Source: UBA3839 sp902776985
Lineage (GTDB): Bacteria > Bacteroidota > Bacteroidia > Bacteroidales > Bacteroidaceae
Reading direction: 5' to 3'
Assembly: GCA_902776985.1 (NCBI GenBank)
Contig: CACYSD010000003.1
Span: 1 to 64,000, forward strand
Length of the DNA: 64,000 nt
Part shown: piece by piece, positions 47,426 through 55,817 of the stretch
Layout of the letters: each line of letters starts with the position of its first letter
How positions within the stretch are numbered: position 1 is the stretch's first letter
Program-made: the position numbers and the translations under genes
The notes under the pieces: model-generated
Seen by the model: only the letters and a program-made list of their open reading frames with translations
Database searches by the model: none
Told to the model about the DNA's origin: nothing

Positions 47426-48931
47426 TTATTTCTTCTTTGCTGGTGCTTTCTTAGCTGGAGCTTTCTTTGCAGGTGCTTTTGCAGCTGCTGGTTTAGATTC
47501 AGCCTTTGGCGCAGCTTTCTTTGCAGCTGGTTTAGCAACAGGCTTTGCTTCTGCTTTTGCAGCTGCTGGTTTTGTCTCAGCCTTTGGCGCAGCTTTCTTT
47601 GCAGCTGGTTTAGCAGCAGGCTTTGCTTCTGCCTTGCGCATGCGTTCGAGCTGGCGTTGCAGACGACCGATTTCCTTGTCCTTGCGCTCTATTTCCTCTC
47701 CCTGGTTCTTAATTGTTGTGAGGAGTGAATTGAGTTCCTCGTTGTCGATGTCGGCAGGATAGAGGGAGTTGACGCGGTTGATGAAGTCGCCTAGGATGTT
47801 CATGTAGTTTGTGAATGCATCGTATGGGTTGTCGTAAATGCCGCGGTTGAGTCCTACGCTTGCGGGTTTGGTTGTCATGAAGCGGAAGTTGTTGGATGCT
47901 TGCAGGTAGTCCCAGTCTTGCTTGATGCGACGGTCGTTGCAGATGCGTACACGGTCAGCAACGCTGTAAAGTTTGTTGAAAGCCTCACGCTGCATGGAGT
48001 TTCCGAGCCAGCATGATGTGTCACGCTCCTCATCTACCCAACTGATGTTGTATGGTACTTCGAGTGCTCCTACTGACTTGCCCTTAGTGCAGAGTTCTGT
48101 CGGAGTGGAGAAGGTGATTCCTCGTTCACGGGCACATGCTGGCAGTGCATGGAGAAATTCGAGGATGTTGCTCGACAGTGGCTGGAAGATACCGAGTGCG
48201 GAGAGTTCCATGAAGATATTGATGACTTCCTCTTCTTCTGGCATCTGTGCAATCCAGTTCATGTAGGTGTCTGCAAAGAGTGGATATTCTTCCCATTCAG
48301 AGTTGTTGAAGCGCAAGGAGATATCGTCGCTGAGCTTGTAGTCGCGAAGAAGGAGTTTGAGGTTGGGATTGAGTGCGCAGTTGTAGATGAAGTGTGGTGA
48401 CTTCCATCCGAGGATGTGCTTTGCTCCTTCTGTGAGCATTCCCTTGAATCCCATTGCTGCTACCTGTGCTCCGATTTCGTCGCTATAGATGAGTGATGAG
48501 TTGCGGAATACCTTTGGTGTCTGTCCGAAGAGTTCCTTGACCTTGTCTTTCATGCGCAGACATTCTGCACGGAAGGAATCTTCGTTGCCAAGTGCTGAAA
48601 GGCCGTGGCTATAAGGCTCGCAGAGGAATTCTACGCAACCGGTGCTATTGAGTTCCTGCAGCAGGTCGATTACCTGTGGTGCATGTAGTTCAAGTTGTTC
48701 GAGTCCTACACCAGAGAGTGAGATTGCAACCTTGAAGTATTTGTCGTTGGTACGTGCCATGTCGATGAGTGTGTTGAGTGCAGGAACGTAGCTGCGCTCA
48801 GCTATATCGGTGATGGAACGCTCGTTTTCATAGTCGTCGTAGTAGTAGTGGTCGCGACCGATGTCGAAGAAACGATATCTTTTGAGATGAATAATCTGGT
48901 GCATCTCAAAGTAAAGGCATATTGTTTTCAT
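47426..48931 (-). CDS. GH57 family alpha-glucan hydrolase/transferase with Lys/Ala/Pro-rich tail
   Basis: A 501-residue GH57 protein. The catalytic barrel begins CLYFEMHQIIHLKRY. The likely nucleophile Glu is in EFLCEPYSHGLSAL and the acid/base Asp in IYSDEIG. A predicted coiled coil (NQGEEIERKDKEIGRLQRQL, ~405-430) follows. The last ~65 residues are a histone H1-like tail of AAKPAAKKAAPK and PAKKAP repeats, coded in part by a 78-bp tandem duplication. GH57 enzymes act on alpha-1,4-glucans. It is third in an operon with a GT4 and a glycogen debranching enzyme. The tail may bind nucleic acid, glycogen or membranes; unknown. Confidence 0.85.
   Translation of the reverse strand: MKTICLYFEMHQIIHLKRYRFFDIGRDHYYYDDYENERSITDIAERSYVPALNTLIDMARTNDKYFKVAISLSGVGLEQLELHAPQVIDLLQELNSTGCVEFLCEPYSHGLSALGNEDSFRAECLRMKDKVKELFGQTPKVFRNSSLIYSDEIGAQVAAMGFKGMLTEGAKHILGWKSPHFIYNCALNPNLKLLLRDYKLSDDISLRFNNSEWEEYPLFADTYMNWIAQMPEEEEVINIFMELSALGIFQPLSSNILEFLHALPACARERGITFSTPTELCTKGKSVGALEVPYNISWVDEERDTSCWLGNSMQREAFNKLYSVADRVRICNDRRIKQDWDYLQASNNFRFMTTKPASVGLNRGIYDNPYDAFTNYMNILGDFINRVNSLYPADIDNEELNSLLTTIKNQGEEIERKDKEIGRLQRQLERMRKAEAKPAAKPAAKKAAPKAETKPAAAKAEAKPVAKPAAKKAAPKAESKPAAAKAPAKKAPAKKAPAKKK
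47481..47636 (-). repeat. 78-bp tandem duplication within the GH57 tail
   Basis: Two near-identical 78-bp (26-codon) units, at 47481-47558 and 47559-47636, encode the KPAAKKAAPKAE-type tail segments. The unit length keeps frame, so copy number can change without breaking the protein. Confidence 0.8.
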
Positions 48932-48953
48932 ATATATATATATATTTATTATT
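48932..48953. repeat. Short AT dinucleotide run
   Basis: About eight AT repeats followed by TTTATTATTTA lie directly 5' of the GH57 start codon, inside the operon. Slippage here would change spacing to the start codon. Confidence 0.6.
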
Positions 48954-48970
48954 TATCTCGAATTAGAGAA

Positions 48971-50239
48971 TTATTTATAAAATTTCTCAATTGTCTGGTC
49001 GTAGAGGCGGCGAATGCGGATGCCGACTTTTTCCCAGGTGATTTCGTTGACTTCCTTGAGACCTTCCTCCTGCAGATACTTGAACAGGGACGGGTAGGTG
49101 CAGATGGAGTAGATGGCGTCCGCCATAGCATGGATGTCCCAGTAGTCGGTCTTGATGACATTGGTGAGAATCTCACCGCATCCTGACTGCTTGGAGATGA
49201 TTGACGGAGTGCCGCACTGCATGGCTTCGAGTGGAGCGATACCGAATGGCTCGGAAACAGACGGCATTACGAAAACGTCGCTGTCCTTGTAACATTCATA
49301 TACTTGTTTGCCGCGCATGAATCCAGGGAAGTGGAAGCGGTCAGCAATACCTCGTTCTGCCACCATGTTGATCATGGCGTCGAGCATGTCTCCTGAGCCT
49401 GCCATGCAGAAGCGTATGTTGCGAGTGCGTTGCAGTACGAGTGACGCAGCCTCGACGAAGTATTCCGGTCCTTTCTGCATGGTGATACGACCGAGGAAGG
49501 TAACGACTTTCTCCTTGGAATGATCTGGTCGCGGAATGTCCTGCAGTTCCTGTGAAAGTGGATAAACTGCATTGTGCATTGCGAACACCTTTGCTGGATC
49601 TTGGTGATATTCGTTTATTACGGTACGACGTGTGAGTTCTGAAACGCACATGATGCAATCCGCATGATCCATACCGTTTTTCTCAATGGAATAAACTGTA
49701 GGATTGACTTTACCACGGGAGCGGTCGAAGTCGGTTGCATGTACGTGTATGCAGAGTGGTTTGCCGCTGACGAGCTTGGCATGTACTCCAGCGGGGTAGG
49801 TGAGCCAGTCGTGAGCGTGGATGATGTCGAACTGCTCTGAACGTGCTACGACTCCGGCGATGATGCTGAAGTTGTTGATTTCGTCGTGCAGGTTGCCTGG
49901 ATAGCCGCCTGCAAACTCCATGCATCCCATGTCGTTGACGTTCATGTAGGAGAAGTCGGCATAAATGTGGTCGCGATAGCGGTAGTAGTCTTCCGGTGTC
50001 ATGTAGTTGGGTATGCGCGACTTGACGTAGTCGTAGTCATGTCCACGGTACACGATAGGTACTTGGTTCATTCCGACTATCTTCAGAAATCGTTCTTCCT
50101 CGCCGCAGGGCTTTGGCAGACAGAAGATAGTCTCAACATCGTTCTGAAGGCTTAATCCTTTTGTAATACCATAGGAGGCAACAGCGAGACCGCCATAAAT
50201 CTTGGGAGGAAATTCCCATCCAAACATAAGAACTCTCAT
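48971..50239 (-). CDS. GT4 glycosyltransferase, glycogen-synthase-like
   Basis: A 422-residue GT-B enzyme. It opens MRVLMFGWEFPPKIYGGLA, a glycogen/starch-synthase type start with the glucosyl-donor loop, has HAHDWLTYPAG, GRITMQKGPEYFVEAA and the EX7E motif SEPFGIAPLEA. It probably elongates alpha-1,4-glucan using a nucleotide-glucose. It lies 19 bp after the debranching enzyme gene. The neighbours support glycogen rather than capsule synthesis. Confidence 0.86.
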   Translation of the reverse strand: MRVLMFGWEFPPKIYGGLAVASYGITKGLSLQNDVETIFCLPKPCGEEERFLKIVGMNQVPIVYRGHDYDYVKSRIPNYMTPEDYYRYRDHIYADFSYMNVNDMGCMEFAGGYPGNLHDEINNFSIIAGVVARSEQFDIIHAHDWLTYPAGVHAKLVSGKPLCIHVHATDFDRSRGKVNPTVYSIEKNGMDHADCIMCVSELTRRTVINEYHQDPAKVFAMHNAVYPLSQELQDIPRPDHSKEKVVTFLGRITMQKGPEYFVEAASLVLQRTRNIRFCMAGSGDMLDAMINMVAERGIADRFHFPGFMRGKQVYECYKDSDVFVMPSVSEPFGIAPLEAMQCGTPSIISKQSGCGEILTNVIKTDYWDIHAMADAIYSICTYPSLFKYLQEEGLKEVNEITWEKVGIRIRRLYDQTIEKFYK

Positions 50240-50258
50240 AATTATCTACCTCCTGTAT

Positions 50259-52202
50259 TTATAGGTTATACATTCTATTAAATAATGTGTAGATTCGCAG
50301 CACTTCCGCCACGTTCATGGCGAAGGAGAGTGCTCCTCTTCCGTGGTAAGGCGGGTTGCCGTCGAAAAGTTCAGGAAGGGTTCCGATTGCGTGGTAGAAC
50401 ATCTCTTCCTCAAGGCCTACGAAGATGCGGTCCATGAAGGAGAGTGCTGTCTGACCATAAATGCGCATGCAAGTCTCTAGATAGAATCCTGCCAGCCAAG
50501 GCCACACGGTTCCCTGATGATAAGCTGCGTCGCGTTGCATCTGTCCTCCCTGGTAAATTGGGTTGTAGCCACCGCTCTTTGGAGAGAGACTGCGAATGCC
50601 CTTGCGAGTGAGCAGCTCCTTGGTACAGATGTCGAAAATGCGCTTGCGCTCAGCTTTGGTGAGTGGGGTGTAGTGGAGTGATGCTGCAATTAGCATGTTA
50701 GGACGTACACTCCAGGATATGTAGTTGCCGTCGATATAGTCGAGCAGATAACCGTGTTCGTTGAGGAATGTCTGCTTGAACGATACGCCTAGAGTCTCAG
50801 CCAGTTGCTTGTATTCTCCAGCTTGTGCGCCTTGTCCGGTAAGCTCGAGCAGTTCGGCATTGAAGAGCAATGCGTCGTACCAAAGGGCGTTGATTTCAAC
50901 GATATATCCTGAACGTGGCACAACGGGGTGTCCGTTGACGTATGAGTTCATCCATGTGACGGCTTTCTCTCGTCCGTCTGTGTAAAGCAAGCCGTTGTCG
51001 TGAAGTTCAAGGTTAGGATGCTTGCCTGACTTGATGAAGTCTACTATTGTCTTGACGAGTTTGCCGTATTTCTTTGCAGACTCCTCGGTGGAGACGAACT
51101 TGGCATACTGCTGTGTGCACCATACAGCCCAAAGCAGAATGTCGGGATCTTCCATCTCGTAGATTTTAACTGAGATGGGTTTTCCGTTGATGAAGTCTTT
51201 TATGGCTTTCTCGGCAGTCTTCATGGCTTTCTCGAAGTAGGCTACTTCACCGCAGGAGAGAGTAAGACCCGGGAGCGAGATGAATGTGTCGCGTGCTCGT
51301 GTCTTGAACCATGGATAACCGGCGATGATGTAGTTCTCTCCGTCTTTCTCATAGTGGAACTGGTGAGAAGCGTTGATGAGACACTGGTGGAAGCTGTCGC
51401 GAGAAGTGTGTACCTCCACTTCATCGTCGAAGAGCTTCTTGGCAGTACGCATAGGCAGTTCCTCTACGCCTGCGGAGAATACGATGCTCTCTCCTTTCTT
51501 GATGTTGAATTCAAAGTAGCCGGGCACGTAAAGATCTTCCAGATATTCGTAGCCAAGTTCAAGCTCGCGCTGGTATTCAATTCCCTTGTACCAGTTTGGC
51601 TCAAACTTCCACTCACTCTTCTTGCTTACCTGCATATAAAGATCTGGGTAACCGTCGTACATACGTGTCTTGATACCGTTGTCGCACTGCTCATAGTCTC
51701 GACGTGCGATGTTGTTGGCATGTGTCAGTTCGTCCACCTTACGGAACGCCAGGAACGGACGCAGACGCAGCGTTGTCACAGAGTGAGCATCGAGCAATGT
51801 GTAGCGAATAAGTACGCGGTTAACAAAATGCTGGAACACTTTTTCCTTTTTGAGAATAACTCCGCCGACACGATAAATGGTTGTCGGCACTTTGTCCCAT
51901 TCACATTCACGGATGTACTTGTGCCCATTAGGAGAGTAGACGCCTCCCTGGTAGCGGTGTATTCCCAGATTGAATTCTGCACCATGCTGGATAACGGTTT
52001 CATCGAGTGATGACAACAACACATGATTCTCATCATCAATTCCAGGAACAGGAACCACCAACAAGCCGTGATATTTACGCGTATTGCAATCAACGATTGA
52101 TGAACATGAATACGCACCCGAACGGTTAGTGCGCAGAATTTCCTTAGGCAGGGATTCTTGCAGGTTCACCATTAGGGTTTTGTCGAAACGTAAATAACTC
52201 AT
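50259..52202 (-). CDS. Glycogen debranching enzyme (amylo-alpha-1,6-glucosidase type)
   Basis: A 647-residue two-domain protein. An N-terminal GDE_N-like beta domain (NRSGAYSCSSIVDCNTRKYHGLLV) is followed by a C-terminal six-hairpin glucosidase domain (GYPWFKTRARDTFISLPGL, VEINALWYDAL, GTVWPWLAGFY). It should hydrolyse alpha-1,6 branch points. It is the first gene of the operon. Its promoter is shared, back to back, with the Crp-family gene, and overlaps a palindrome. Confidence 0.9.
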   Translation of the reverse strand: MSYLRFDKTLMVNLQESLPKEILRTNRSGAYSCSSIVDCNTRKYHGLLVVPVPGIDDENHVLLSSLDETVIQHGAEFNLGIHRYQGGVYSPNGHKYIRECEWDKVPTTIYRVGGVILKKEKVFQHFVNRVLIRYTLLDAHSVTTLRLRPFLAFRKVDELTHANNIARRDYEQCDNGIKTRMYDGYPDLYMQVSKKSEWKFEPNWYKGIEYQRELELGYEYLEDLYVPGYFEFNIKKGESIVFSAGVEELPMRTAKKLFDDEVEVHTSRDSFHQCLINASHQFHYEKDGENYIIAGYPWFKTRARDTFISLPGLTLSCGEVAYFEKAMKTAEKAIKDFINGKPISVKIYEMEDPDILLWAVWCTQQYAKFVSTEESAKKYGKLVKTIVDFIKSGKHPNLELHDNGLLYTDGREKAVTWMNSYVNGHPVVPRSGYIVEINALWYDALLFNAELLELTGQGAQAGEYKQLAETLGVSFKQTFLNEHGYLLDYIDGNYISWSVRPNMLIAASLHYTPLTKAERKRIFDICTKELLTRKGIRSLSPKSGGYNPIYQGGQMQRDAAYHQGTVWPWLAGFYLETCMRIYGQTALSFMDRIFVGLEEEMFYHAIGTLPELFDGNPPYHGRGALSFAMNVAEVLRIYTLFNRMYNL

Positions 52203-52280
52203 AGATTATAGGTGTTTTTATAGTTATGTATTTCAAGGATACATTGGATGCAAATTTGCGTTGCACCCTTACCGATTTTT

Positions 52281-52313
52281 CAAAGTTAAGGATAATTTTC
52301 GTTATTTAACAAA
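52281..52313 (-). promoter_or_regulatory. Canonical promoter of the glycogen operon
   Basis: On the minus strand TTTG (52310-52313) and TAACTTTG (52281-52288) are 21 bp apart. The -33 box overlaps the palindrome at 52298-52313, so a bound regulator would compete with RNA polymerase or contact it. The leader is ~70 nt. Confidence 0.78.
52298..52313. promoter_or_regulatory. Putative operator 1 (palindrome around GTTATTTAAC)
   Basis: TTCGTTATTTAACAAA shares its 10-bp core with operator 2 and sits on the glycogen -33 box. Half-sites GTTA/TAAC are separated by two bases. Confidence 0.6.
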
Positions 52314-52380
52314 TTTAATTCCACAAAAAACTACATTTATTTGCGATATCTACTCAAAAACTTCAAAATTTGCACAGAAA

Positions 52381-52396
52381 TATGTTATTTAACATA
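52381..52396. promoter_or_regulatory. Putative operator 2 (palindrome around GTTATTTAAC)
   Basis: TATGTTA-tt-TAACATA is a perfect 7-bp inverted repeat ending five bases before the -33 box of the Crp-family gene. It matches operator 1 in its core. A role in autoregulation is inferred. Confidence 0.62.
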
Positions 52397-52401
52397 TAAA
52401 A

Positions 52402-52434
52402 TTTGATTTATTAACAGAATAAATGGTAATTTTG
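52402..52434 (+). promoter_or_regulatory. Canonical promoter of the Crp-family gene
   Basis: TTTG (52402-52405) and TAATTTTG (52427-52434) are 21 bp apart. The predicted leader is only ~10 nt. Confidence 0.78.
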
Positions 52435-52450
52435 TAAAAAATAAATTCAT

Positions 52451-53137
52451 ATGAAATCAGAGGAAGTACATAGCAGTCTTTCAAATATAACAGATCTTCT
52501 GACAGATGACCAGAAGGAGGAGTTTCTCAAGGAGATGCAGGTGGAGTGGTATGAACGAAACCGATCCATTTATTCAGAGGGAGACAAACCGGAGTATCTG
52601 TTGTGTCTGATCAGTGGTAAAGTAAAAATCTACACTATGGGAGTAGGTGGAAGAATGCAGATAGTGCATATTCTCAAACCTACTGCATACTTCGGCTATC
52701 GAGCTTATTTTGCATCACAGAGATATCTGACCTATGCCTCTGCTTTCGAAAAATCGCTGATTTGCAAGATTCCATTGAAACTGGTAGAAGAAATGATGCA
52801 GACAAATGTCCGTCTTAGTATGTTTTTCGTAAAAATGCTTTCAATGGATTTGGGAGTGAGCGATTCACGTACGGTTTCGCTTACGCAGAAACATATTCGT
52901 GGAAGACTGGCAGACTCTCTTCTCTTCCTCCGCAAGACCTATGGAGTGGAGGAAGACGGTGCGACGCTCTCAATCAAGGTGTCGCGTGAAGACCTTGCCG
53001 GCTTGTCGAATATGACGACATCGAACGCCATCAGGACTTTGTCGGGATTTGCTTCGGAGAATTTGCTTGAGGTCAGCGGGCGCTCAATAAAAATTATCAA
53101 TTCCGAAGCTCTTCAGAAAATCTCCGACTTTGGTTAA
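52451..53137 (+). CDS. Crp/Fnr-family transcriptional regulator
   Basis: A 228-residue regulator with an N-terminal cyclic-nucleotide-binding-like barrel (YSEGDKPEYLLCLISGKVKIY) and a C-terminal Crp-type winged helix (SREDLAGLSNMTTSNAIRTL). The ligand pocket motif for cAMP is not evident, so the effector is unknown. There is no Fe-S Cys cluster typical of Fnr. It is divergent from the glycogen operon and the shared region has two like palindromes, so control of glycogen metabolism and of itself is likely. A 22-bp-phased repeat array starts 11 bp after its stop. Confidence 0.9.
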   Translation: MKSEEVHSSLSNITDLLTDDQKEEFLKEMQVEWYERNRSIYSEGDKPEYLLCLISGKVKIYTMGVGGRMQIVHILKPTAYFGYRAYFASQRYLTYASAFEKSLICKIPLKLVEEMMQTNVRLSMFFVKMLSMDLGVSDSRTVSLTQKHIRGRLADSLLFLRKTYGVEEDGATLSIKVSREDLAGLSNMTTSNAIRTLSGFASENLLEVSGRSIKIINSEALQKISDFG

Positions 53138-53147
53138 TAAATTACAT

Positions 53148-53245
53148 CACTTAAGTTTTGTTAAAAAATCACTTAAGTCTTTTTCTAAAAACACTGTGGT
53201 AAAAAAATATTTTGACTGTGGTGAAAATATAAAAACACTGTGGTG
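53148..53245 (+). repeat. Five-unit array of a 10-bp near-palindrome with exact 22-bp spacing (array 2)
   Basis: CACTTAAGTT (53148), CACTTAAGTC (53170), CACTGTGGTA (53192), GACTGTGGTG (53214) and CACTGTGGTG (53236) start exactly 22 bp apart. They share SACYNNRGTN with array 1. Linkers are 12 bp and A/T-rich. It fills the space between the converging Crp-family and glycosyltransferase genes. Confidence 0.85.
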
Positions 53246-53311
53246 TTTTATTATTTGTTCAACGTGCGTTCATCTAAATTGTTCCTTTAAACATTCTGCT
53301 AAGGTTATTGT

Positions 53312-54460
53312 TTACGTTCTTTTGTTCACTACAGACTCAAAGACGTCGGTGAGTTGCTTTGCTATGGTTTCTGCGCCAAACCGCTTCTGGCAATCCTCCG
53401 CAATCAGCTTACGGTCATAGTCCTGGTGGTGGAGGAACATGTGGTGCAGGGCATTAGCTAATTTTTGTAAATTATTTACAGAAATAAGAATCCCATCCTC
53501 TTGACGAATAAAGAATTCTGGTCCACCACATTTTGTTGCAATAACGGGAACTCCACAAGCTAAGGCTTCAATGCATACTACACTGAAAGTCTCTAATTGA
53601 GAAGATAGGATAAAAGCATGACTATGTTGAAGCAAGTCCACAATTTCTTTCTTGGTTTTTAATCCAAGTAAATATATGTTTCCCTGTAAGTTGCACTCAT
53701 TGATTAGCTTCTGTAGGTTGCTGTGTTCTGGACCTCCTCCAATAATAATGTATTCCCATGAATCTTTGGGAATATTTAATTGTGCAAATGCTTCAATAGC
53801 AAGATCCACTCTTTTGCGAACAATGAGTGAGCCTATACTTATGAATGTAAACTTTGAAGCTTTGCAGGTGTTGGGATTGTAATGAAAGTCTTGTCCGACT
53901 ATATTGAATACAACATTAGCATTAACGTCGAAATGTTTCTTGAGAGATTCCTGAATAGAAGGCGAAACGGTCAATACAGCATCAGCATATTTATATGTAT
54001 TCTTGCCTAATGTTTTAGCATATTTAGACAATACATCTTTGTTCATCTCCGACCAGTGTTCTATGGCTATCAGCGGTATATTATAATGACGTTTAAGTGT
54101 CAGTGCCATATTACTAATTTGTATATAGTGGCTATATAAAACGTCTGGTACACCTGATAGTTTTACAGATTTCTTATACACACGGCGTAACTGCCAATGC
54201 TCGAAACTTGTTCTGATTTTCCTTCCTAATAATCCTGTTATTTTGCTTGGAAGGAAGAAGTTGTTGACAGATGTTACACCATTATTGTTTGTGACTGTAA
54301 TACCTATTTTGCGCCAATACCAACGGAAGCGCGTGTCAACACTGAGCATGACAACTTCATGCCCATATTTCGCAAGCGCTTCAGCCTGATCTTTTTCAAA
54401 GCATCCCCATTGAGGTTCGCGTTTAGTAGGATATCCTCGTGATATTAAGAATATACGCAT
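53312..54460 (-). CDS. GT4 glycosyltransferase (surface polysaccharide)
   Basis: A 382-residue GT-B enzyme. N-terminal SRGYPTKREPQWGCFEKDQ is typical of capsule GT4s. The donor domain has IGSLIVRKRVDLAIEAF and EX7E in LETFSVVCIEALACG. Donor and acceptor are unknown. Last gene of the polysaccharide cluster, 16 bp after the WbsX gene. Confidence 0.88.
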   Translation of the reverse strand: MRIFLISRGYPTKREPQWGCFEKDQAEALAKYGHEVVMLSVDTRFRWYWRKIGITVTNNNGVTSVNNFFLPSKITGLLGRKIRTSFEHWQLRRVYKKSVKLSGVPDVLYSHYIQISNMALTLKRHYNIPLIAIEHWSEMNKDVLSKYAKTLGKNTYKYADAVLTVSPSIQESLKKHFDVNANVVFNIVGQDFHYNPNTCKASKFTFISIGSLIVRKRVDLAIEAFAQLNIPKDSWEYIIIGGGPEHSNLQKLINECNLQGNIYLLGLKTKKEIVDLLQHSHAFILSSQLETFSVVCIEALACGVPVIATKCGGPEFFIRQEDGILISVNNLQKLANALHHMFLHHQDYDRKLIAEDCQKRFGAETIAKQLTDVFESVVNKRT

Positions 54461-54476
54461 ATTTAGAAACTGATAT

Positions 54477-55631
54477 TTAGTCCTTTATACAATCATGGAT
54501 GGCATCGAGATAACCGTGTCCATAACGTAAATCCGGTTCAACGTAATTGCCTTCGGCCCATTCATTCCATGATTTAAGAAACAGAATTCTATGTTCGGGT
54601 TGCTTTTTTTCTATTAGTTGAAGTGCTCGTTTTATAGTTTCTGCAAAACGCTCTGGAGTACTATTGTGGTAAATACCATTCAATCCAGCTCGTGGACTTC
54701 TGTCCCATTGGGGCAGGAGGGAAGGGTAGACATCTTCACGAGCATCTTCTGGTACATAGTAATGCTCCATTACACGTTTGTAGTCATACTTATTAACAAG
54801 AGAAATACCTGTACGATAGGAAAGTTGACGTTGGAATAGCACCCACCATCTGTTTTTTACACAAGCTTCTGCTCTCCATGTACCTAAAGATAATACTGCA
54901 TCGAATTTGAGATTCTTCGTAGTATAGTCATAGTACTTATTCGCTTCGTTGATGGCAAACATGCCATTGGTGATTTTCTCACCCTTTTCGTCAACAATGG
55001 GTCTGCCATTGGTGTTCTGCATGTAGCCTACGAAATGAATGCCTTTCAATCCTGCTTCTTTAGCCCACGTCCTCCAAGTTGGAATAAAGTCAAGAGGTAA
55101 ATCGTATGGATTAAAAACCACAAATAGAGGTTTTCCATCTATTGTGATATATCGATGGTCTTTGAATGCAGGAAGTACGTATTCAAAATGTTGACGATAA
55201 TCGTCTGTGCCTAAATAACGCTGTTCAACAATCATTTCATTACGCTGCTTCCCTTCATGTGTCCATGTATTGGTCTTCCAACTATGATTTGCCCAACCTA
55301 ATGCAAATGGAAAATCAGGTTTTCCACTTGCAAGGACTTCATTGAATGGACGCTGAAGCAATTGTTTGCCTCCTCCAAACCAATAGTGCCAATAGCAGAA
55401 ACCTTCTATTCCAGCTTCACGAGCCATCTGTGCCTGCTGTTCGCGCACTTCAGGCATACGCAGGTCGTAGTAACCCAAATCTGCTGGAACACGTGGCTGG
55501 TAATGACCCTTAAACAAAGGCTTAGCCTTACCGACATTTGTCCATTCGGTAAATCCCTTTCCCCAATACTTGTCATTTTCGGGAATGGGATGAAATTGAG
55601 GTAAATATAATGCTATTACTCGCGCTTTCAT
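54477..55631 (-). CDS. WbsX-type (GH99-like) polysaccharide biosynthesis protein
   Basis: A 384-residue protein with the WbsX/glycosyltransferase-associated GH99-like fold. YLPQFHPIPENDKYWGKGFT opens it, and EGFCYWHYWFGGGKQLL and LKSWNEWAEGNYVEPD follow. WbsX proteins are common in O-antigen and capsule clusters; their reaction is not settled, though GH99 relatives are endo-alpha-mannosidases. Its ATG overlaps the stop of the acetyltransferase remnant (ATGA). Confidence 0.88.
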   Translation of the reverse strand: MKARVIALYLPQFHPIPENDKYWGKGFTEWTNVGKAKPLFKGHYQPRVPADLGYYDLRMPEVREQQAQMAREAGIEGFCYWHYWFGGGKQLLQRPFNEVLASGKPDFPFALGWANHSWKTNTWTHEGKQRNEMIVEQRYLGTDDYRQHFEYVLPAFKDHRYITIDGKPLFVVFNPYDLPLDFIPTWRTWAKEAGLKGIHFVGYMQNTNGRPIVDEKGEKITNGMFAINEANKYYDYTTKNLKFDAVLSLGTWRAEACVKNRWWVLFQRQLSYRTGISLVNKYDYKRVMEHYYVPEDAREDVYPSLLPQWDRSPRAGLNGIYHNSTPERFAETIKRALQLIEKKQPEHRILFLKSWNEWAEGNYVEPDLRYGHGYLDAIHDCIKD

Positions 55632-55817
55632 AATTTATTATTGTATAGTTTAATAGTATTAGCAGGTATTCCTGCTGCTACAGAATAAGAAGGAACATCG
55701 TGTGTGACAACACTATATGCACCAACAGTATGATAACACTGTTCTATTAAATATATAAACCAATTGTAATTTTTTCCCATTGTATATTGAATTAGCATTA
55801 ATTAGAGGTGTTTGCAT
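55628..55817 (-). pseudogene. Remnant of a hexapeptide-repeat acetyltransferase gene
   Basis: Read on the minus strand, the last frame gives YHTVGAYSVVTHDVPSYSVA, then AGIPANTIKLYNNKL and a stop, the unmistakable C-terminus of a serine-acetyltransferase-like LbH enzyme. An ATG at 55817 shares a base with the upstream GT stop (TAATG) and begins MQTPLINANSIYNGK in another frame. The 190-bp remnant keeps both original junctions (TAATG at the start, ATGA into WbsX). An internal deletion with frameshift therefore removed most of the gene. Confidence 0.8.

Noticed and set aside
47325..47762. 145-codon Ala/Gly/Phe-rich plus-strand frame
   Set aside because: The repetitive AGAFFAG composition is just the reverse complement of the GH57 Lys/Ala tail codons.
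53138..53311. A short gene after the Crp-family regulator
   Set aside because: The 96-codon plus-strand frame reads through the phased repeat array and into the antisense of the glycosyltransferase gene, with no protein-like features.
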